Notes: a model not told the origin generated them from the letters alone. Counted from the stretch's first letter, positions 1-10,464 are shown. The stretch: 64,000 nucleotides of DNA from Mycobacterium sp. IS-1496 (GCF_001499995.1 NZ_LQIU01000011.1:36324-100323), one strand, 5' to 3'. Program-made: numbers and translations.

Positions 1-2520
1 TCGATGATCGAGGCGCTCGATCTGCTGTTCGCCGCCAAGGACCGCTCGACGAAGAAGGAAGTCAAGCTGGTCAAACCCACCCACGCCGACGTGGGGGCCG
101 AGATCAGTGCCGAGATCAGCACCGGGCCTTATCGTTTCGTGTACCGCAAACGCTTCCACAAGCGCGCGGAGACCGAGCTGACCATCCTCGCCCCGCAGCG
201 TGAGCAGCTCACCGGTGACGAGGCACACGAGCGGGCGCTGGCCCTGCTCGAACAGACCGTCGACATGGACCTGTGGCAGGCACAACGGGTCTGGCAGTCC
301 GCCTCCACCGCCGCGGCGGACTTCTCCGGGTCCGATGCGCTCGCCCGCGCGCTCGACGGGGCCGCCGGCGAGGCGGCCACCACCTCGGGGGCCGAGCCGC
401 TGCTCGTCGACCGCATCGACGAGGAGTACGCCCGCTACTTCACGGCCACCGGCCGGCCGACGGGGGAGTGGGCCGCCGCGATCAAACGGCTGCAGGCGGC
501 CGAAGCCGAGGTGGCACGGTGCGCGGAAGCGGTCGGTGAGGTCGACGAGGCGGTGCGCCGGCACGCGGCGCTGACCGACCAACTCGCCGAATCGACCGGG
601 CAGCGGGCGGCGCTCGCGCACGAACTGGTGGCCGCGCGCGACGCCGCGCAGGCGGTGGCGGCGCTGCGCAGGCAGGCCGACGAGGCCGACGTCGTCGCGA
701 AGGCGGCCCAGGCCACCCGCGCCGCCTCGCTCGCCGCGGTCACCGAACGCCGCCGCGTGCGAGCCGACATCGACGAACGTCGCGCGGCGCTCACCGAACT
801 CGACGCCGCGGTGGCCGCCGCCGTCGGCGAGGAGGCCACCGCCCGCGAGGTCGACGAGGCCGCGCAGCAGGCCGCCGAGCAGGCGCGGGCCGCGGTCGAC
901 GAACACCACGCCCTCGTCGATACGGCGCGCGTTGTGGCACAACGTCTTTCCGACCGGGACGAGGCCGACCGGTTGGCGGCCCGGCTGGCGAAGATCGACG
1001 CGGCAGTGCGCGAGTTGGCGGTCGTCGACGCCGAGCTGGCCGGGATCGCGGTCACCGACACTTCGATGCGACTCGTCGAGGCGGCCGCGGTGGCCGTGGA
1101 ACGGGCCGCCGGGCAGGCCGAACTCGCCTCTGCGCGAATCGAACTCGATGCGATCGCCGACGTCGAGGTGCGGGTGGGTGACGAGGTGGTGCGGGTGTCC
1201 GCCGGCGACGGCTGGTCGGTCAACGCGACGTCGCCGACGGAGATCACCGTGCCCGGGCTGCTGACGGCGCGCGTGGTGTCCGGCGCCCCGGCCGTGCAGA
1301 CCCAGGCGCGGCTCGAGACGGCCGAGGCGGAACTGGCGGCCGCGCTGCAGGCGGCCGGCGCCGCCGACATCGCGACCGCGCGGGGCCTGCACGACCGGCG
1401 CCGTGAGCTGACGCAGACGCGGGCGACGTTGCGCGCGACGCTCGATGCGCTCACCGGCGACGACACCGAAGCGGCACTGCGGGCCCGGCTGGCCGAACTG
1501 CGGGACGGGCAGTCGGAGCCCGAGGGGCTGTTCGATCTCGACGGGCCGGCCGACGCCGCCGCGGCGCGCTCGGCCCTCGCCGCCGCCGTCGCCGCGCACC
1601 AGCGGGCCATCGGCGACTGCGAGACGCACCGCAAGGTGGCGGTCGCGGCGTCGGCCAAGTTGGGGGAGAAGGTCACTCGGCTCGGTGTCGCGCGCGAGAA
1701 GCTCGCCGCCGCACAGGCGGAGCTCAACACCGCCACCGAGCGCCTGGCGGCGGCGCGCGCCACCGTGGCCGACGAGAGTCTGTCGGTGGCGGCTGAAGCC
1801 GACCGTGAGGCGGCCGAGCACGCCGTCGCCCGTGCCGCCCGGCTGCGTGACGAATTGGCGCAGAGCGCCCCGGCGGCGGTCGAGGCCACTCTCGACGAGG
1901 TGACCCGCCGCGACCGGGCGCTGCAGGCGCGCCACGAGGACACCACCGAGGCGTTGCGCGAAGTGACCGCCGCGCTGAAGGTGTACGGCACCGAGGGCAG
2001 ACAAGGACAATTGGACAGCGCGAACGCCGAACGCGAACACGCCGAGTCCGACTATCTGCGGGTGCACCGCCGGGCGCGGGCGGTGGAACTGCTGCGCTCG
2101 GTGATGAGCAGGCACCGTGCGGCGACGCGGGAACGCTACGTCGAACCGTACCGCCGCGAGGTCGAACGGCTCGGGCGGCTGGTGTTCGGCGACAGCTTCG
2201 AAGTCGAGATCGACAGCGATCTGCGAATCCACAACCGCACGCTCGCCGGTCGCACCGTGCCCTACGAGTCACTGTCCGGCGGTGCGAAAGAACAGTTGGG
2301 CATCGTGGCCCGGCTCGCCGGCGCCGCCCTTGTGGCCAAGGAGGACTCGGTGCCCGTCGTCATCGACGATGCGCTGGGCTTCACCGACCCCGACCGGTTG
2401 ACCAAGATGGGTACCGTTTTCGACGTCATCGGCGGTGACGGTCAGGTGATCGTGCTGACCTGCAGCCCGCAGCGGTACGCCTCAGTGCCCGATGCGCACC
2501 ACATCGAGTTGACCGTCTGA
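1..2520 (+). CDS. SbcC/SMC-like AAA ATPase, 5'-truncated by window edge
   Basis: The C-terminal part of a large P-loop ATPase with a long Ala/Glu/Arg-rich coiled coil (roughly residues 150-700 of the visible part). The end carries an ABC-type signature (LSGGAKEQLG, near visible residue 757) and a Walker B (VPVVIDDALGF), the arrangement of SbcC/RecN/SMC proteins. The frame is open to base 1. The first ATG (base 4) falls just after where the Walker A should be, so the true start lies upstream. In M. tuberculosis the Rv1278-type ATPase follows an SbcD-like phosphoesterase and precedes opp genes, which matches the order here. A role in DNA repair or end processing is inferred from the family. A 10-bp inverted repeat follows the stop. 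Confidence 0.85.
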   Translation, partial: SMIEALDLLFAAKDRSTKKEVKLVKPTHADVGAEISAEISTGPYRFVYRKRFHKRAETELTILAPQREQLTGDEAHERALALLEQTVDMDLWQAQRVWQSASTAAADFSGSDALARALDGAAGEAATTSGAEPLLVDRIDEEYARYFTATGRPTGEWAAAIKRLQAAEAEVARCAEAVGEVDEAVRRHAALTDQLAESTGQRAALAHELVAARDAAQAVAALRRQADEADVVAKAAQATRAASLAAVTERRRVRADIDERRAALTELDAAVAAAVGEEATAREVDEAAQQAAEQARAAVDEHHALVDTARVVAQRLSDRDEADRLAARLAKIDAAVRELAVVDAELAGIAVTDTSMRLVEAAAVAVERAAGQAELASARIELDAIADVEVRVGDEVVRVSAGDGWSVNATSPTEITVPGLLTARVVSGAPAVQTQARLETAEAELAAALQAAGAADIATARGLHDRRRELTQTRATLRATLDALTGDDTEAALRARLAELRDGQSEPEGLFDLDGPADAAAARSALAAAVAAHQRAIGDCETHRKVAVAASAKLGEKVTRLGVAREKLAAAQAELNTATERLAAARATVADESLSVAAEADREAAEHAVARAARLRDELAQSAPAAVEATLDEVTRRDRALQARHEDTTEALREVTAALKVYGTEGRQGQLDSANAEREHAESDYLRVHRRARAVELLRSVMSRHRAATRERYVEPYRREVERLGRLVFGDSFEVEIDSDLRIHNRTLAGRTVPYESLSGGAKEQLGIVARLAGAALVAKEDSVPVVIDDALGFTDPDRLTKMGTVFDVIGGDGQVIVLTCSPQRYASVPDAHHIELTV

Positions 2521-2523
2521 CCG

Positions 2524-2574
2524 CCGTTTTCGCATTACCGTGGCGTGTGGCACGTGAGGTATCCGCGAAAACGG
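2524..2574. terminator. Inverted repeat after the ATPase gene, possible terminator
   Basis: CCGTTTTCGC (2524-2533) is repeated exactly in reverse complement at 2565-2574, with a 31-nt loop. It starts 4 nt after the ATPase stop codon. No U-tract follows, so it could be a factor-dependent terminator or an operator for the next gene. Confidence 0.4.
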
Positions 2575-2614
2575 GTATGGGGCCTACGAGCCATACGTGA
2601 AACGGGAGGCCATG

Positions 2615-3334
2615 GTGTCATCAGAAGACACGTCAGAAGACAAGGGCGCGCCGCTGCAACAGCGCGTCACCGATCTGCTCGCGACAGTAGGAGTGGCGCT
2701 GGGCGAGCTGGCGCAGCGGGCGCGTGACACCGTCCAGGGGGCGGCTGGGCGCGTCGGCATCGGATCGTCGTCCGACGACGACGGCCCCGCCGCGCTGCCG
2801 TCCGGGGAGAAGGCCACGACGAGTTCCGGGCCGGCGAGTTCCGGGCCTGCGACGAAGACTCCGGTGACGAAGGCCCCTGCCAAGAAGGCCCCCGCCAAGA
2901 AGGCGGCGGTGAAGGCCCCCCCGGCGAAGACCGAAGCGGCCAACATGGCGCCGTCCAAAGCGACGCCCGCCAAGGCGACGCCCGCCAAGGCGACGCCGGC
3001 CAAGGCGCCCGCCAAGAAGGCTGCGGTGAAGGCGACTCCGGCGAAGACCGAGGCGGCGAAGACGCCACCGGCCAAGGTGACTCCCGCCAAGACGCCGTCC
3101 GCCGGCGCCCCGGCGAAGAAGACGCCTGCCCAGAAGGCGCCTGGCCAGAAGGCCCCTGCCAAGAGTGCGCCGGCGAAGAAGACCACCGAACCGGCCAAGA
3201 AGGCAGTCGAACCGGCCAAGAAGGCAGTCGAACCGGCCAAGTCCGCCGTCGCGAAGAAGGCGCCCGCCAAGAAGGCCCCGGCCAAGAAGGCGCCCGCGAA
3301 CAAGGCAACCAAGCGCCCCGGTAGCCCGGGCTGA
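2615..3334 (+). CDS. Lys/Ala/Pro-rich histone H1-like protein
   Basis: The first ~50 residues are acidic then amphipathic ([19 protein letters not shown] region). The rest is a low-complexity basic tail made of PAKKA, AKATP and EPAKKAV repeats, including three 15-bp and two 21-bp near-exact tandem DNA repeats. The tail resembles those of mycobacterial HupB and eukaryotic H1, but no HU domain is present, so this is not HupB. Binding to nucleic acid or another polyanion is inferred from composition only. A GGGAGG Shine-Dalgarno at 2604-2609 is 5 nt before the GTG at 2615 and only 2 nt before an in-frame ATG at 2612; GTG is preferred. A further in-frame GTG at 2597 is unlikely. Repeat number may vary between strains. 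Confidence 0.7.
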   Translation: MSSEDTSEDKGAPLQQRVTDLLATVGVALGELAQRARDTVQGAAGRVGIGSSSDDDGPAALPSGEKATTSSGPASSGPATKTPVTKAPAKKAPAKKAAVKAPPAKTEAANMAPSKATPAKATPAKATPAKAPAKKAAVKATPAKTEAAKTPPAKVTPAKTPSAGAPAKKTPAQKAPGQKAPAKSAPAKKTTEPAKKAVEPAKKAVEPAKSAVAKKAPAKKAPAKKAPANKATKRPGSPG

Positions 3335-3353
3335 CCTCAGGCCCCGGAACCGC

Positions 3354-4571
3354 TCAGAAGTAGGCGTTCGCCGGAACCGGCGTGCCGTGCAACAGGTTCT
3401 CGCCGATCACCCGCGCCTTGTAGGCCACCGGGTTGTGCAGCGTGATCGTGCGGATGTTGCGCCAGTGCCGGTCGAGGTTGCGCTGACGGCTCGCTGCGCT
3501 GGCCCCGCCGAGCTCCAGCAGGCGGGTGGCCGCGTCCGGCGCCACGCGGTCCAGATGCACCTTCACCTTCGCGACCGCCAGCTGCGCCTCCTGCGCCAGC
3601 GTCGCGTCCGGCACTCCGTCGACCGCCGAATCGGTGGCCGCACCGATGATCGCGGCGGCGTCCAACACGGCCGCCCGGGCGACGTAGGCGGTGCTGGCCA
3701 GTTCGCCGAGCTGACGTTGCAGCAACGGATCGTCGGTCGGTCGCTCGGCCACCGCATGGCTGAAGTTGCGCTCACGCGACTCCAGCAGCGCGACACCGTC
3801 CTCCACCACGTTCGCCAGGATCCCGGCCACCACCGCATGGATGAACAGCTGCAGCGAGGCGTACTGCACAGTCGGCTCGGCCTGGGCGTCGTACGGCGAA
3901 TCGGTGAGCACCTCGTCGGCCGCCACCGCGACGTCGGTGAACGTGGTGGTGCCGGTACCCGTCCGTCGCTGGCCGAAACCGTCCCAGTCATCGACGATTC
4001 CGACCCCTTCGCGATCAGTGGGTACCACCACCGTCGCCACGGAATCGTGGTCGGTGGTCGCGGTCACCGTCAGATAGTCGGAGAACAACGTGCCGGTGCT
4101 GTAGTACTTCTCGCCGGTGAGCCGGTAGCCGCCCTGCCCGTCGGGCAGCAGGCGGGTGTTGAACACCAGGCTGCCGACGGCCAGCCCGCCCTTCTCGCTG
4201 AACGCATTGCCGAAGATCTTGCCGTCGAGCACTTTGTCCAGCCAGCGCCGCGACGCCGGGTCGCCGACGGTGCGCAGCCGCTCCTCGACGAACCAGAAGT
4301 GGGTGCGGAAGATGTGCGCGACGATCGGATCGGCGGCGGCGACATCGATGATCGTCGAGAACAGTTGCGGCACAGTCAGTCCCGCACCGCCCAGATGTTC
4401 GGGCAGTCGCAGCGTGCCGAACCCGGCCCGCTTGAGCGCGCCCACCTGGTCGAACGGGTTCTCGTCGGCCCGGTCGCGGTCGCGTGCGCCCGCCGCGATC
4501 TGGGCCAGCAGGACGGCGAATTCCGGTGACCCGGGCAGGGCTCGGGTGTTCTCCACAGTCGTCATGTCCAC
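3354..4571 (-). CDS. DszC/SfnB-like acyl-CoA-dehydrogenase-fold flavin monooxygenase
   Basis: 405 residues with the acyl-CoA dehydrogenase fold: N-terminal helical domain ([18 protein letters not shown]), middle beta domain and C-terminal helices ending in [14 protein letters not shown]. The sequence style is that of FMNH2-dependent DszC/SfnB oxidoreductases, which oxygenate sulfur or nitrogen compounds, rather than true acyl-CoA dehydrogenases. The catalytic Glu of the latter is not evident. The neighbouring oligopeptide importer and sulfate-assimilation genes fit a role in scavenging organosulfur compounds; this is inference. Start is GTG at 4571 or ATG at 4565 ([12 protein letters not shown]). 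The upstream region holds a 12-bp palindrome. Confidence 0.75.
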   Translation of the reverse strand: MDMTTVENTRALPGSPEFAVLLAQIAAGARDRDRADENPFDQVGALKRAGFGTLRLPEHLGGAGLTVPQLFSTIIDVAAADPIVAHIFRTHFWFVEERLRTVGDPASRRWLDKVLDGKIFGNAFSEKGGLAVGSLVFNTRLLPDGQGGYRLTGEKYYSTGTLFSDYLTVTATTDHDSVATVVVPTDREGVGIVDDWDGFGQRRTGTGTTTFTDVAVAADEVLTDSPYDAQAEPTVQYASLQLFIHAVVAGILANVVEDGVALLESRERNFSHAVAERPTDDPLLQRQLGELASTAYVARAAVLDAAAIIGAATDSAVDGVPDATLAQEAQLAVAKVKVHLDRVAPDAATRLLELGGASAASRQRNLDRHWRNIRTITLHNPVAYKARVIGENLLHGTPVPANAYF

Positions 4572-4654
4572 GGTTCTACCGAGGACCCCTCGCGGGGAGC
4601 ACCGTTTGGATCAGCCGGACCCGAAGTCCGGTGTCAGTGCGAAGAGTCCGTTTG

Positions 4655-4666
4655 CGTGACGTCACG
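4655..4666. promoter_or_regulatory. Perfect 12-bp palindrome CGTGACGTCACG
   Basis: Lies about 85 bp upstream of the DszC-like gene and 70 bp after the oppA stop (both genes on the minus strand). A second short repeat, CCGGAC-N5-GTCCGG, sits about 35 bp nearer the gene. It is a plausible operator for a dimeric repressor; the regulator is unknown. Confidence 0.35.
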
Positions 4667-4735
4667 GCGGAGATCAGCGGCTGGAATCGCCACCGCGTTA
4701 CGCAAGTCGCCCGCGAAGTGGGCCCCGCACACCGG

Positions 4736-6403
4736 CTACTTCACGAAGCCGATCTTCGTGTAGTCGGCGTCCGCGAGGCCGAACGCGCCGAAGTTGGCGA
4801 GGTTGGCCCGCACCGCCACGTTGCCCGGCGACTGCGTCAACGGCAGGCTGAAAACCTCGTCCCACAGCAGTTTGTCGACCTCGTTGGCTTTCTGCTGAGC
4901 CTTCGCCGGGTCCAGTTCCTCCAGCGCCTCCTCGATCTTCGCGTCGATCTCGGGGCTGCCGATCTTGCCGAAGTTGCTCTCCCCGTTGGACGCGTAGATC
5001 TGCGTCAGCCCCGAGAGCGGGAATGCGTCGCCCACCCACGAGAACTGCGCCATGTCGAAGTCACCGGTGTTGATGTAGTCGGTGAAGAAGCCGGCCGCGC
5101 CCTTCGCGTCGAGGTCGAGTTTGACCCCGATCTGAGCGAGGTTGTTCTGCGCGATCTGGCCGAACTGGCGCGTGCTCAACGCGTCGAACAGCACGTCGCG
5201 GATCACCAACTGGCGGCCGTCCTTCTCCCGGAACTGCCCGTTGAGCCGCCACCCGAGCGCGTCGAGCTCCTGTTTGGCCTTCTCGGGGTCGAAGGCCACC
5301 ACCGCGCTGTTGTCCTGGTAGCCCTGCTGGCCTGCGACGAAGATGTGGTTGTTGAGGGGAACCGGGTCGTCCGCGAGGCCGCGCTGGGTGACCGCCGCAA
5401 TGGTCTGGCGGTCAATGCCTTTCGCGATCGCCCGGCGCAGCGCCTTGTCGGCCAGGATCGAGCCCGGCGCGCCGTTGAACGTGAAGTGGTACCAGCTGTT
5501 GCCCGGCGCCCGCCGGATCGCCACGCCGTTGGTGCGCCGCGCGATCGTCAGCTCGTCGAGGGTGGCCAGTCCCGTCGCGTCCAGCGCGTTGTTCTGCAGC
5601 GCCGGGATCCGGGCGGCGTCGTCGAGCACCGAGTAGGTGATGCTGTCGAGCACCGGCGGCGTACCCCACCATTTCGGGTTGCGGGTCAGCGTGATCCGCT
5701 GGGCCGTGCGGTCGAGGTTCGACACGATGAACGGCCCCGCCGACGGGCCCGGCGCGTTGAGCTGGCCGCGGTTGAAGGCCTCGGGCGTCGCGGTCATGCT
5801 CCTGGGCAGCAGCATGGTGTTGCCCGAGAGCATGCCGCGCCATTCCGCGTAGGGCTTGGCGAAGGTCATCACGGCCTGCCGGTCGTCGGCCCCGCGGGTC
5901 ACCGAGGCGACGCGGTCGGAGCCGTTGGGGCTGGCGAAGGCGAACCCTTCCTGCTTACCGCTGGTGGCGTTCACCTGCGCGGCGATGTCCTCCCAGGTGA
6001 TGGGCGTGCCGTCGCTCCACACCGCCTTCGGGTTGATCGTCCACGTGACGACCTGGGGGTCGGTGCCGGTGATCTCGGCGCCGGTGAAGTAGTCGGTGTA
6101 CAGCGTCGCCGAACCGTCCGCGGCGATCCGGAACGCGCGCGGCATGGTGGCCTTGAGCATCCCTGCCGCGTCGGCGACGTTGCCGTCGATGTGCAGGCTG
6201 TTGAAGTTCGCCGGGAACGCGGTCAGCGCCAGCCGCAGGTTGCCGCCCTGCCGCAGGGTGCCCACGTCCTGCGGGTTGACGTCGTTGGTGGCGCCCACCT
6301 CCGCGCTACCGCCGGCCGGCGGCGTGTCCTCGTTGCCGCTCGAACACGCGGCCAGGGTGAGGGTGGCAACGAGGGCGGCTGAGATCAGGCGTCGCAACGT
6401 CAT
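4736..6403 (-). CDS. oppA: Oligopeptide ABC transporter substrate-binding lipoprotein
   Basis: A family 5 extracellular solute-binding protein of 555 residues. Starting at the ATG at 6403, residues 1-20 form a lipoprotein signal with lipobox LAAC and the lipidated Cys at position 20. The mature part shows the peptide-binding fold (VTWTINPKAVWSDGTPITWED, and a late LFDALSTRQFGQIAQNNLAQIG segment). The protein would sit on the outer face of the membrane and deliver peptides to OppBC. It is the last gene of oppB-oppC-oppD-oppA and begins 12 nt after the oppD stop. The M. tuberculosis orthologue (Rv1280c) is, from memory, reported to bind glutathione and bradykinin-like peptides. A GTG two codons upstream (6409) is an alternative start. 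Confidence 0.88.
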   Translation of the reverse strand: MTLRRLISAALVATLTLAACSSGNEDTPPAGGSAEVGATNDVNPQDVGTLRQGGNLRLALTAFPANFNSLHIDGNVADAAGMLKATMPRAFRIAADGSATLYTDYFTGAEITGTDPQVVTWTINPKAVWSDGTPITWEDIAAQVNATSGKQEGFAFASPNGSDRVASVTRGADDRQAVMTFAKPYAEWRGMLSGNTMLLPRSMTATPEAFNRGQLNAPGPSAGPFIVSNLDRTAQRITLTRNPKWWGTPPVLDSITYSVLDDAARIPALQNNALDATGLATLDELTIARRTNGVAIRRAPGNSWYHFTFNGAPGSILADKALRRAIAKGIDRQTIAAVTQRGLADDPVPLNNHIFVAGQQGYQDNSAVVAFDPEKAKQELDALGWRLNGQFREKDGRQLVIRDVLFDALSTRQFGQIAQNNLAQIGVKLDLDAKGAAGFFTDYINTGDFDMAQFSWVGDAFPLSGLTQIYASNGESNFGKIGSPEIDAKIEEALEELDPAKAQQKANEVDKLLWDEVFSLPLTQSPGNVAVRANLANFGAFGLADADYTKIGFVK

Positions 6404-6414
6404 GCACACGGACT

Positions 6415-8250
6415 CTAACGTTGCGGGACCGTCGGCTGGGGGACCGCCGCCAACAGACGCCGCGTGTACTCGTGCGCAGGGGCGGTGAAGACCTGCTCCC
6501 CGTCGCCCTGTTCCACGATGGCGCCCTTGTGCATGACGGCCACCCGGTGGGCGAGGTGCCGCACCACCGACAGGTCGTGCGAGACGAACAGATACGACAG
6601 CCCGAACCGCTCCTGCAGATCCAGCAGCAGGTTGATGATTCCGGCCTGGATCGACACGTCCAGCGCCGAGACGGGTTCGTCGAGGGCGAGGATCTTCGGC
6701 TGGGTGGCCAGCGCCCGCGCGATGCCGATGCGCTGCTTCTGCCCGCCCGAGAACTCGGCGGGGTAGCGGCTGGCGTCCTCACGCCGCAACCCGACGATCC
6801 CGAGCAGCTCCGCCACCCGCTCGTCGATGCGGCTCTTGTCGAACTTGTTGGCCTGCAACGGTTCCGCGAGCACGTCGAATACCGGTAGGCGCGGGTCGAG
6901 CGAGGCCACCGGATCCTGGAAGACCACCTGCAGGTCACCGCGCAACGCCCGTCGCCGCCGGGTGTCGAGCGCGGCGACGTCCTCGCCGAGCACCTCGATC
7001 GAACCGCTCTGCGGCGGGGCCAGTTCGAGGATCTGGTGCAGCGTCGTCGACTTGCCCGATCCGGATTCGCCGACGATCGCCAGCGTGCGTCCCTGCTGCA
7101 GGTCGAAGGTGATGCCGTCGACGGCGCGCACCTCGCCGATCCGGCGCCGGAAGACGGTGCCCTTGGTCAGCGCGTAGGTCTTCACCAGATCGTTCACGCG
7201 CAGCACCACCGGATCGTCGGACGACGGCGGCGACGCGGGAGGCGCGGTGGACACGCCGTACACCTCGGCGGCGCTGCGGCCCGCGACGTGTTCGGTGCGG
7301 ATGCACGCCGCCCGGTGCCCCGGCGCCACCTCGATCAGCTCGGGTTCGGCGGCCCGGCAGTCGTCGATCGCCAGTGGGCAGCGGGGTGCGAACGGGCAGC
7401 CCGGCGGCAACGCCGCCAGCGCCGCCGGCGCACCGGGGATGGGCACCAGCCGGGCGCCCTGCCGCGCGTCGAGCCGGGGCACCGACCCGAGCAGTCCGAC
7501 GGTGTAAGGCATCCGCCGCGCGCTGTACAGCTCCGACACCGTGGCGATCTCGACGGCCCGGCCGGCGTACATGACCAGCGCGCGGTCGGCGAACTCGGCG
7601 ACGACGCCGAGGTCGTGGGTGATGATCAGCACGCCGGCCCCGGTGACGTCGCGGGCGGTCCGCAGCACCTCGAGGATCTGCGCCTGCACGGTCACGTCCA
7701 GCGCGGTGGTCGGCTCGTCGCAGATGAGCAGGTCGGGGTCGTTGGCGATCGCGATCGCGATGACCACCCGCTGGCGTTCGCCGCCGGACAGTTCGTGCGG
7801 GAAGGCCCGGGCGCGCCGTTCGGGCTGGGCGATGCCCACCAGTTCGAGCAGTTCGACGGCGCGGGTGCGGGCCGCGCGCCGGTCGAGGTCGCGGTTGTGC
7901 ACGCGCAGCGCCTCGGCGATCTGGTCGCCGACGGTGTACACCGGCGTCAGCGCCGACATCGGGTCCTGGAACACGGTGCCGATGCGGCGGCCGCGGATCC
8001 GCGACATCTCGGCGTCGGAGAGGCCGAGCAGTTCGGTGCCGTCCAACCGCACCGAACCGGCCACCTCCGCGTGTTCGGGCAGCAGCCCGGCGACGGCCAT
8101 CGCCCCGGCCGACTTGCCCGCCCCGGACTCGCCGACCAGCGCCACCACCTCACCGGCGTCGACGTGGTAGTCCAGGCCGCGCACCGCGGCCACCCGTTCG
8201 GTGTCGGTCGCGAACGTCACCGTCAGTCCGGAGACCTCGAGCAGGCTCAT
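6415..8250 (-). CDS. oppD: Oligopeptide ABC transporter, tandem ATPase
   Basis: 611 residues containing two complete ATP-binding cassettes, as in mycobacterial OppD and unlike the separate OppD/OppF of enterics. NBD1 has Walker A GESGAGKS and signature [11 protein letters not shown]2 has GESGSGKST and FSGGQKQR. Each has a Walker B followed by DEP. Between them lies the oligo-HPY region with clustered cysteines ([25 protein letters not shown]) that can ligate a 4Fe-4S cluster. ATG at 8250 overlaps the oppC stop (ATGA). The protein drives peptide import on the cytoplasmic face of OppBC. Confidence 0.92.
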   Translation of the reverse strand: MSLLEVSGLTVTFATDTERVAAVRGLDYHVDAGEVVALVGESGAGKSAGAMAVAGLLPEHAEVAGSVRLDGTELLGLSDAEMSRIRGRRIGTVFQDPMSALTPVYTVGDQIAEALRVHNRDLDRRAARTRAVELLELVGIAQPERRARAFPHELSGGERQRVVIAIAIANDPDLLICDEPTTALDVTVQAQILEVLRTARDVTGAGVLIITHDLGVVAEFADRALVMYAGRAVEIATVSELYSARRMPYTVGLLGSVPRLDARQGARLVPIPGAPAALAALPPGCPFAPRCPLAIDDCRAAEPELIEVAPGHRAACIRTEHVAGRSAAEVYGVSTAPPASPPSSDDPVVLRVNDLVKTYALTKGTVFRRRIGEVRAVDGITFDLQQGRTLAIVGESGSGKSTTLHQILELAPPQSGSIEVLGEDVAALDTRRRRALRGDLQVVFQDPVASLDPRLPVFDVLAEPLQANKFDKSRIDERVAELLGIVGLRREDASRYPAEFSGGQKQRIGIARALATQPKILALDEPVSALDVSIQAGIINLLLDLQERFGLSYLFVSHDLSVVRHLAHRVAVMHKGAIVEQGDGEQVFTAPAHEYTRRLLAAVPQPTVPQR

Positions 8251-9167
8251 CTCTTGCCGCCCTTCCGGGCCGGACGGGCAGCCGGATCGAGCGCGTCGCG
8301 CAGCCCGTCGCCGACGAGGTTGGCGCACAACACGATCAGCACCAGCACGCCGGCCGGGAACAGGAACACCCACGGGAAGGTGGTGACCGAACCGGTGCCG
8401 TCGGCGATCAGCGTGCCGAGCGAGACGTCGGGCCGCTGCACCCCGAACCCCAGGAAGCTGAGCCCGGTTTCGGCGAGTACCGCCAGCCCGACGTTGAGCG
8501 CGGTGTCGATGATGAGGATCGACGCGACATTGGGCACGATGTGGCGCACGATGATCCGCCAGTGCGGCACCCCCATGTAGCGCGCCGCGACGACGAACTC
8601 GCGGTCGCGCAGGCTCATCGTCAGGCCCCGCACGATGCGGGAACTGATCATCCAGCTGAACGCCGCCAGCAGCAGGATCAGCCACAGGATGGTGCCGGAC
8701 TCCTTGGTCCGCGGTGTCACGATCGCGATCAGGATGAAGCTGGGCACCACCAGCAGCAGGTCGACCAGCCACATCAGCGTGCGGTCGCGCCACCCGCCGA
8801 AGTAACCCGCGATGGAGCCGACGGTGGCCGCGATGATCGTCGAGATGAACGCCACCGCGACGCCGATGAGCATCGACTTCTGCATGCCGCGCAGCGTCTG
8901 GGCGAGCAGATCCTGGCCGAGTGCGTTGGTGCCGAACCAGTGTTCGGTGGTGGGCGGTTGCTGCAGTGCGTAGTAGTCCAGGTCGGTGTAGCTGTAGGGC
9001 AGCAGCGGGGGAACCAGGTAGCAGCCGGCGAACATCAACACCAGCAACGCCAGCGCGCCGACGGCCGCCTTGTTGCGCAGGAACCGCCGCAGCACGAGGG
9101 TGCGGCGCGAGGCGAACCGCGAGGTGTCCAGCCCCGAGCGGGCGGTGGTGCTCGTCGAATCCGTCAT
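8247..9167 (-). CDS. oppC: Oligopeptide ABC transporter permease OppC
   Basis: A 306-residue inner-membrane permease of the DppC/OppC type. It has an N-terminal cytoplasmic leader, a first membrane segment ([18 protein letters not shown]), a periplasmic [17 protein letters not shown] motif typical of the family, then five more membrane segments. An EAA-like loop ([20 protein letters not shown]) contacts the ATPase. ATG at 9167 overlaps the oppB stop by 4 nt; the opp genes are translationally coupled. Confidence 0.92.
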   Translation of the reverse strand: MTDSTSTTARSGLDTSRFASRRTLVLRRFLRNKAAVGALALLVLMFAGCYLVPPLLPYSYTDLDYYALQQPPTTEHWFGTNALGQDLLAQTLRGMQKSMLIGVAVAFISTIIAATVGSIAGYFGGWRDRTLMWLVDLLLVVPSFILIAIVTPRTKESGTILWLILLLAAFSWMISSRIVRGLTMSLRDREFVVAARYMGVPHWRIIVRHIVPNVASILIIDTALNVGLAVLAETGLSFLGFGVQRPDVSLGTLIADGTGSVTTFPWVFLFPAGVLVLIVLCANLVGDGLRDALDPAARPARKGGKR

Positions 9168-10141
9168 CGCACCCTCACCCTCGGGTCCAGCGCCGCGTAG
9201 ATGACATCGGACAGCAACCCGGCCAACAGGATCATGGCCCCGGAGAACACCGTGATCGCGGCGATGATGTTGGTGTCCTGGGTCGCGATGCCCTGCACCA
9301 CCCATTCACCCATCCCGTGCCAGCCGAAGATCTTCTCGACGAACACCGCACCGGTCACCAGCCCGCTCACCCCGTAGGCGAACAGCGTCGCCATCGGGAT
9401 CAGCGCGGTCCGCAGACCGTGTTTGAACAGCGCCTGACGCCGGGTCAGGCCCTTGGCGCGCGCGGTCCGGATGAAGTCCTGGCCGAGCACGTCGAGCATC
9501 GCGTTGCGCTGGTAGCGGCTGAACCCGGCGATCGCGGCCAACGCGAGCGTGACCGTCGGCAGGATCAGGTGCTGCAACCGGTCGACGAACTGGTCGACCG
9601 GTCCGCCGACGGCATCGGGCGACGTCTCGCCGGTGTACTCGAACACCTGCACGTCGAGCCAGGAGTTGGCGTTGAGCGCCCCGAGGATCAGCAGGTTCGC
9701 GATGACGAACGTCGGGGCGGACAGCACCAGCAGCGACAGCACCGTGATCACCCGGTCGGAGAGCCGGTACTGCCGGATGGCGCCCCACGCACCGACCACG
9801 ACGCCGATGACGGTGCCCAGCACCGATCCGATGACCAGCAACCGAAGGCTCACCCCGATCCGGCGGCCCAGTTCGTCGGAGACCGGCTGGCCGGCGACCG
9901 TCGTGCCGAAGTCGCCGCGCACCGCGTCGCCCAGCCACTGGGCGTACCGCACCGGGATGGGCTTGTCGAGGTTGAGTTCGGCGGCCTTCGCGTCGATCGT
10001 CGACTGCGGGGGCCGCGGATTGCGCTGCAGCAGACTGTCGAGCGGTTCGAAGGTCAGCGACGTCAGCGTGAACGTCAGGAACGACGCGAGCGCCAGCAGC
10101 ACGACGTAGTTGAGCAGCCGGCGGGCCAGGAACCGCGTCAT
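9164..10141 (-). CDS. oppB: Oligopeptide ABC transporter permease OppB
   Basis: A 325-residue DppB/OppB permease. The N-terminal membrane segment ([21 protein letters not shown]) is followed by a periplasmic domain of about 80 residues, five further membrane helices and an EAA loop ([27 protein letters not shown]). It pairs with OppC to form the channel. The length equals the mycobacterial orthologue as I recall it. It is the first core opp gene; only 63 nt separate it from the small membrane-protein gene upstream on the same strand, so co-transcription is possible. Confidence 0.92.
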   Translation of the reverse strand: MTRFLARRLLNYVVLLALASFLTFTLTSLTFEPLDSLLQRNPRPPQSTIDAKAAELNLDKPIPVRYAQWLGDAVRGDFGTTVAGQPVSDELGRRIGVSLRLLVIGSVLGTVIGVVVGAWGAIRQYRLSDRVITVLSLLVLSAPTFVIANLLILGALNANSWLDVQVFEYTGETSPDAVGGPVDQFVDRLQHLILPTVTLALAAIAGFSRYQRNAMLDVLGQDFIRTARAKGLTRRQALFKHGLRTALIPMATLFAYGVSGLVTGAVFVEKIFGWHGMGEWVVQGIATQDTNIIAAITVFSGAMILLAGLLSDVIYAALDPRVRVR

Positions 10142-10204
10142 CGGCGACTGCCGGTGCAGGGCTGCATGGGCTAGAGGGTAGAAGAAAACCCGCCGCCCGC
10201 AGGT

Positions 10205-10426
10205 TCAGGGCTGCGGCGGTGGCGGCGCGCCCGGTCCGCCGAACCCGCCCGGCGGCGGACCGAACGGCTGGTGGGAGGGGGGTCCGGGGCCGCCGGCGCC
10301 GTGATCGGTGGCCGCGTAGACGGCGCCGCCGCCCAGCGCGGCGATGACGGCGGCCGCGGCGATGGCCGCCGCTGTCTCGCGCAGACTCCAGCGCCCGTCG
10401 CCGGGCGAACCCCACACTTCACTCAT
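10205..10426 (-). CDS. Small single-pass membrane protein with Gly/Pro-rich tail
   Basis: 73 residues. A short cytoplasmic N-terminus (MSEVWGSPGDGRWSLRET) is followed by one transmembrane helix (AAAIAAAAVIAALGGGAVYAA) and an outside tail rich in Gly/Pro (FGPPPGGFGGPGAPPPPQP). No family is recognised. It is divergent from the response regulator at 10615, and its tail resembles the Pro-rich sensor loop of the histidine kinase (AFGPPPPGPP) two genes away. I infer, weakly, that it is an accessory or target of that system. ATG at 10426 is the start that places the membrane helix correctly. Confidence 0.65.
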   Translation of the reverse strand: MSEVWGSPGDGRWSLRETAAAIAAAAVIAALGGGAVYAATDHGAGGPGPPSHQPFGPPPGGFGGPGAPPPPQP

Positions 10427-10464
10427 GGGACCACTGTGCGGGGCCGGTGTGGGTGGCGGCTGTG

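Noticed and set aside
435..1991. Long minus-strand open frame of about 518 codons
   Set aside because: It is a shadow of the coiled-coil ATPase: Ser/Ala/Arg-rich translation with no domain, caused by high-GC codon bias on the other strand.
2965..3006. 15-bp tandem repeats as a VNTR-like regulatory element
   Set aside because: They encode AKATP units within the basic tail and keep frame, so they are coding low complexity, not a separate element.
3165..6382. Plus-strand open frames of 454 and 632 codons
   Set aside because: They run antisense to the DszC-like gene and oppA. The translations are Arg/Val/Gly-rich without motifs, while the opposite strand carries clear families.
8251..8793. Upstream extension of the OppD frame
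   Set aside because: It overlaps oppC in another frame. The family N-terminus [11 protein letters not shown] and the ATGA overlap place the start at 8250.
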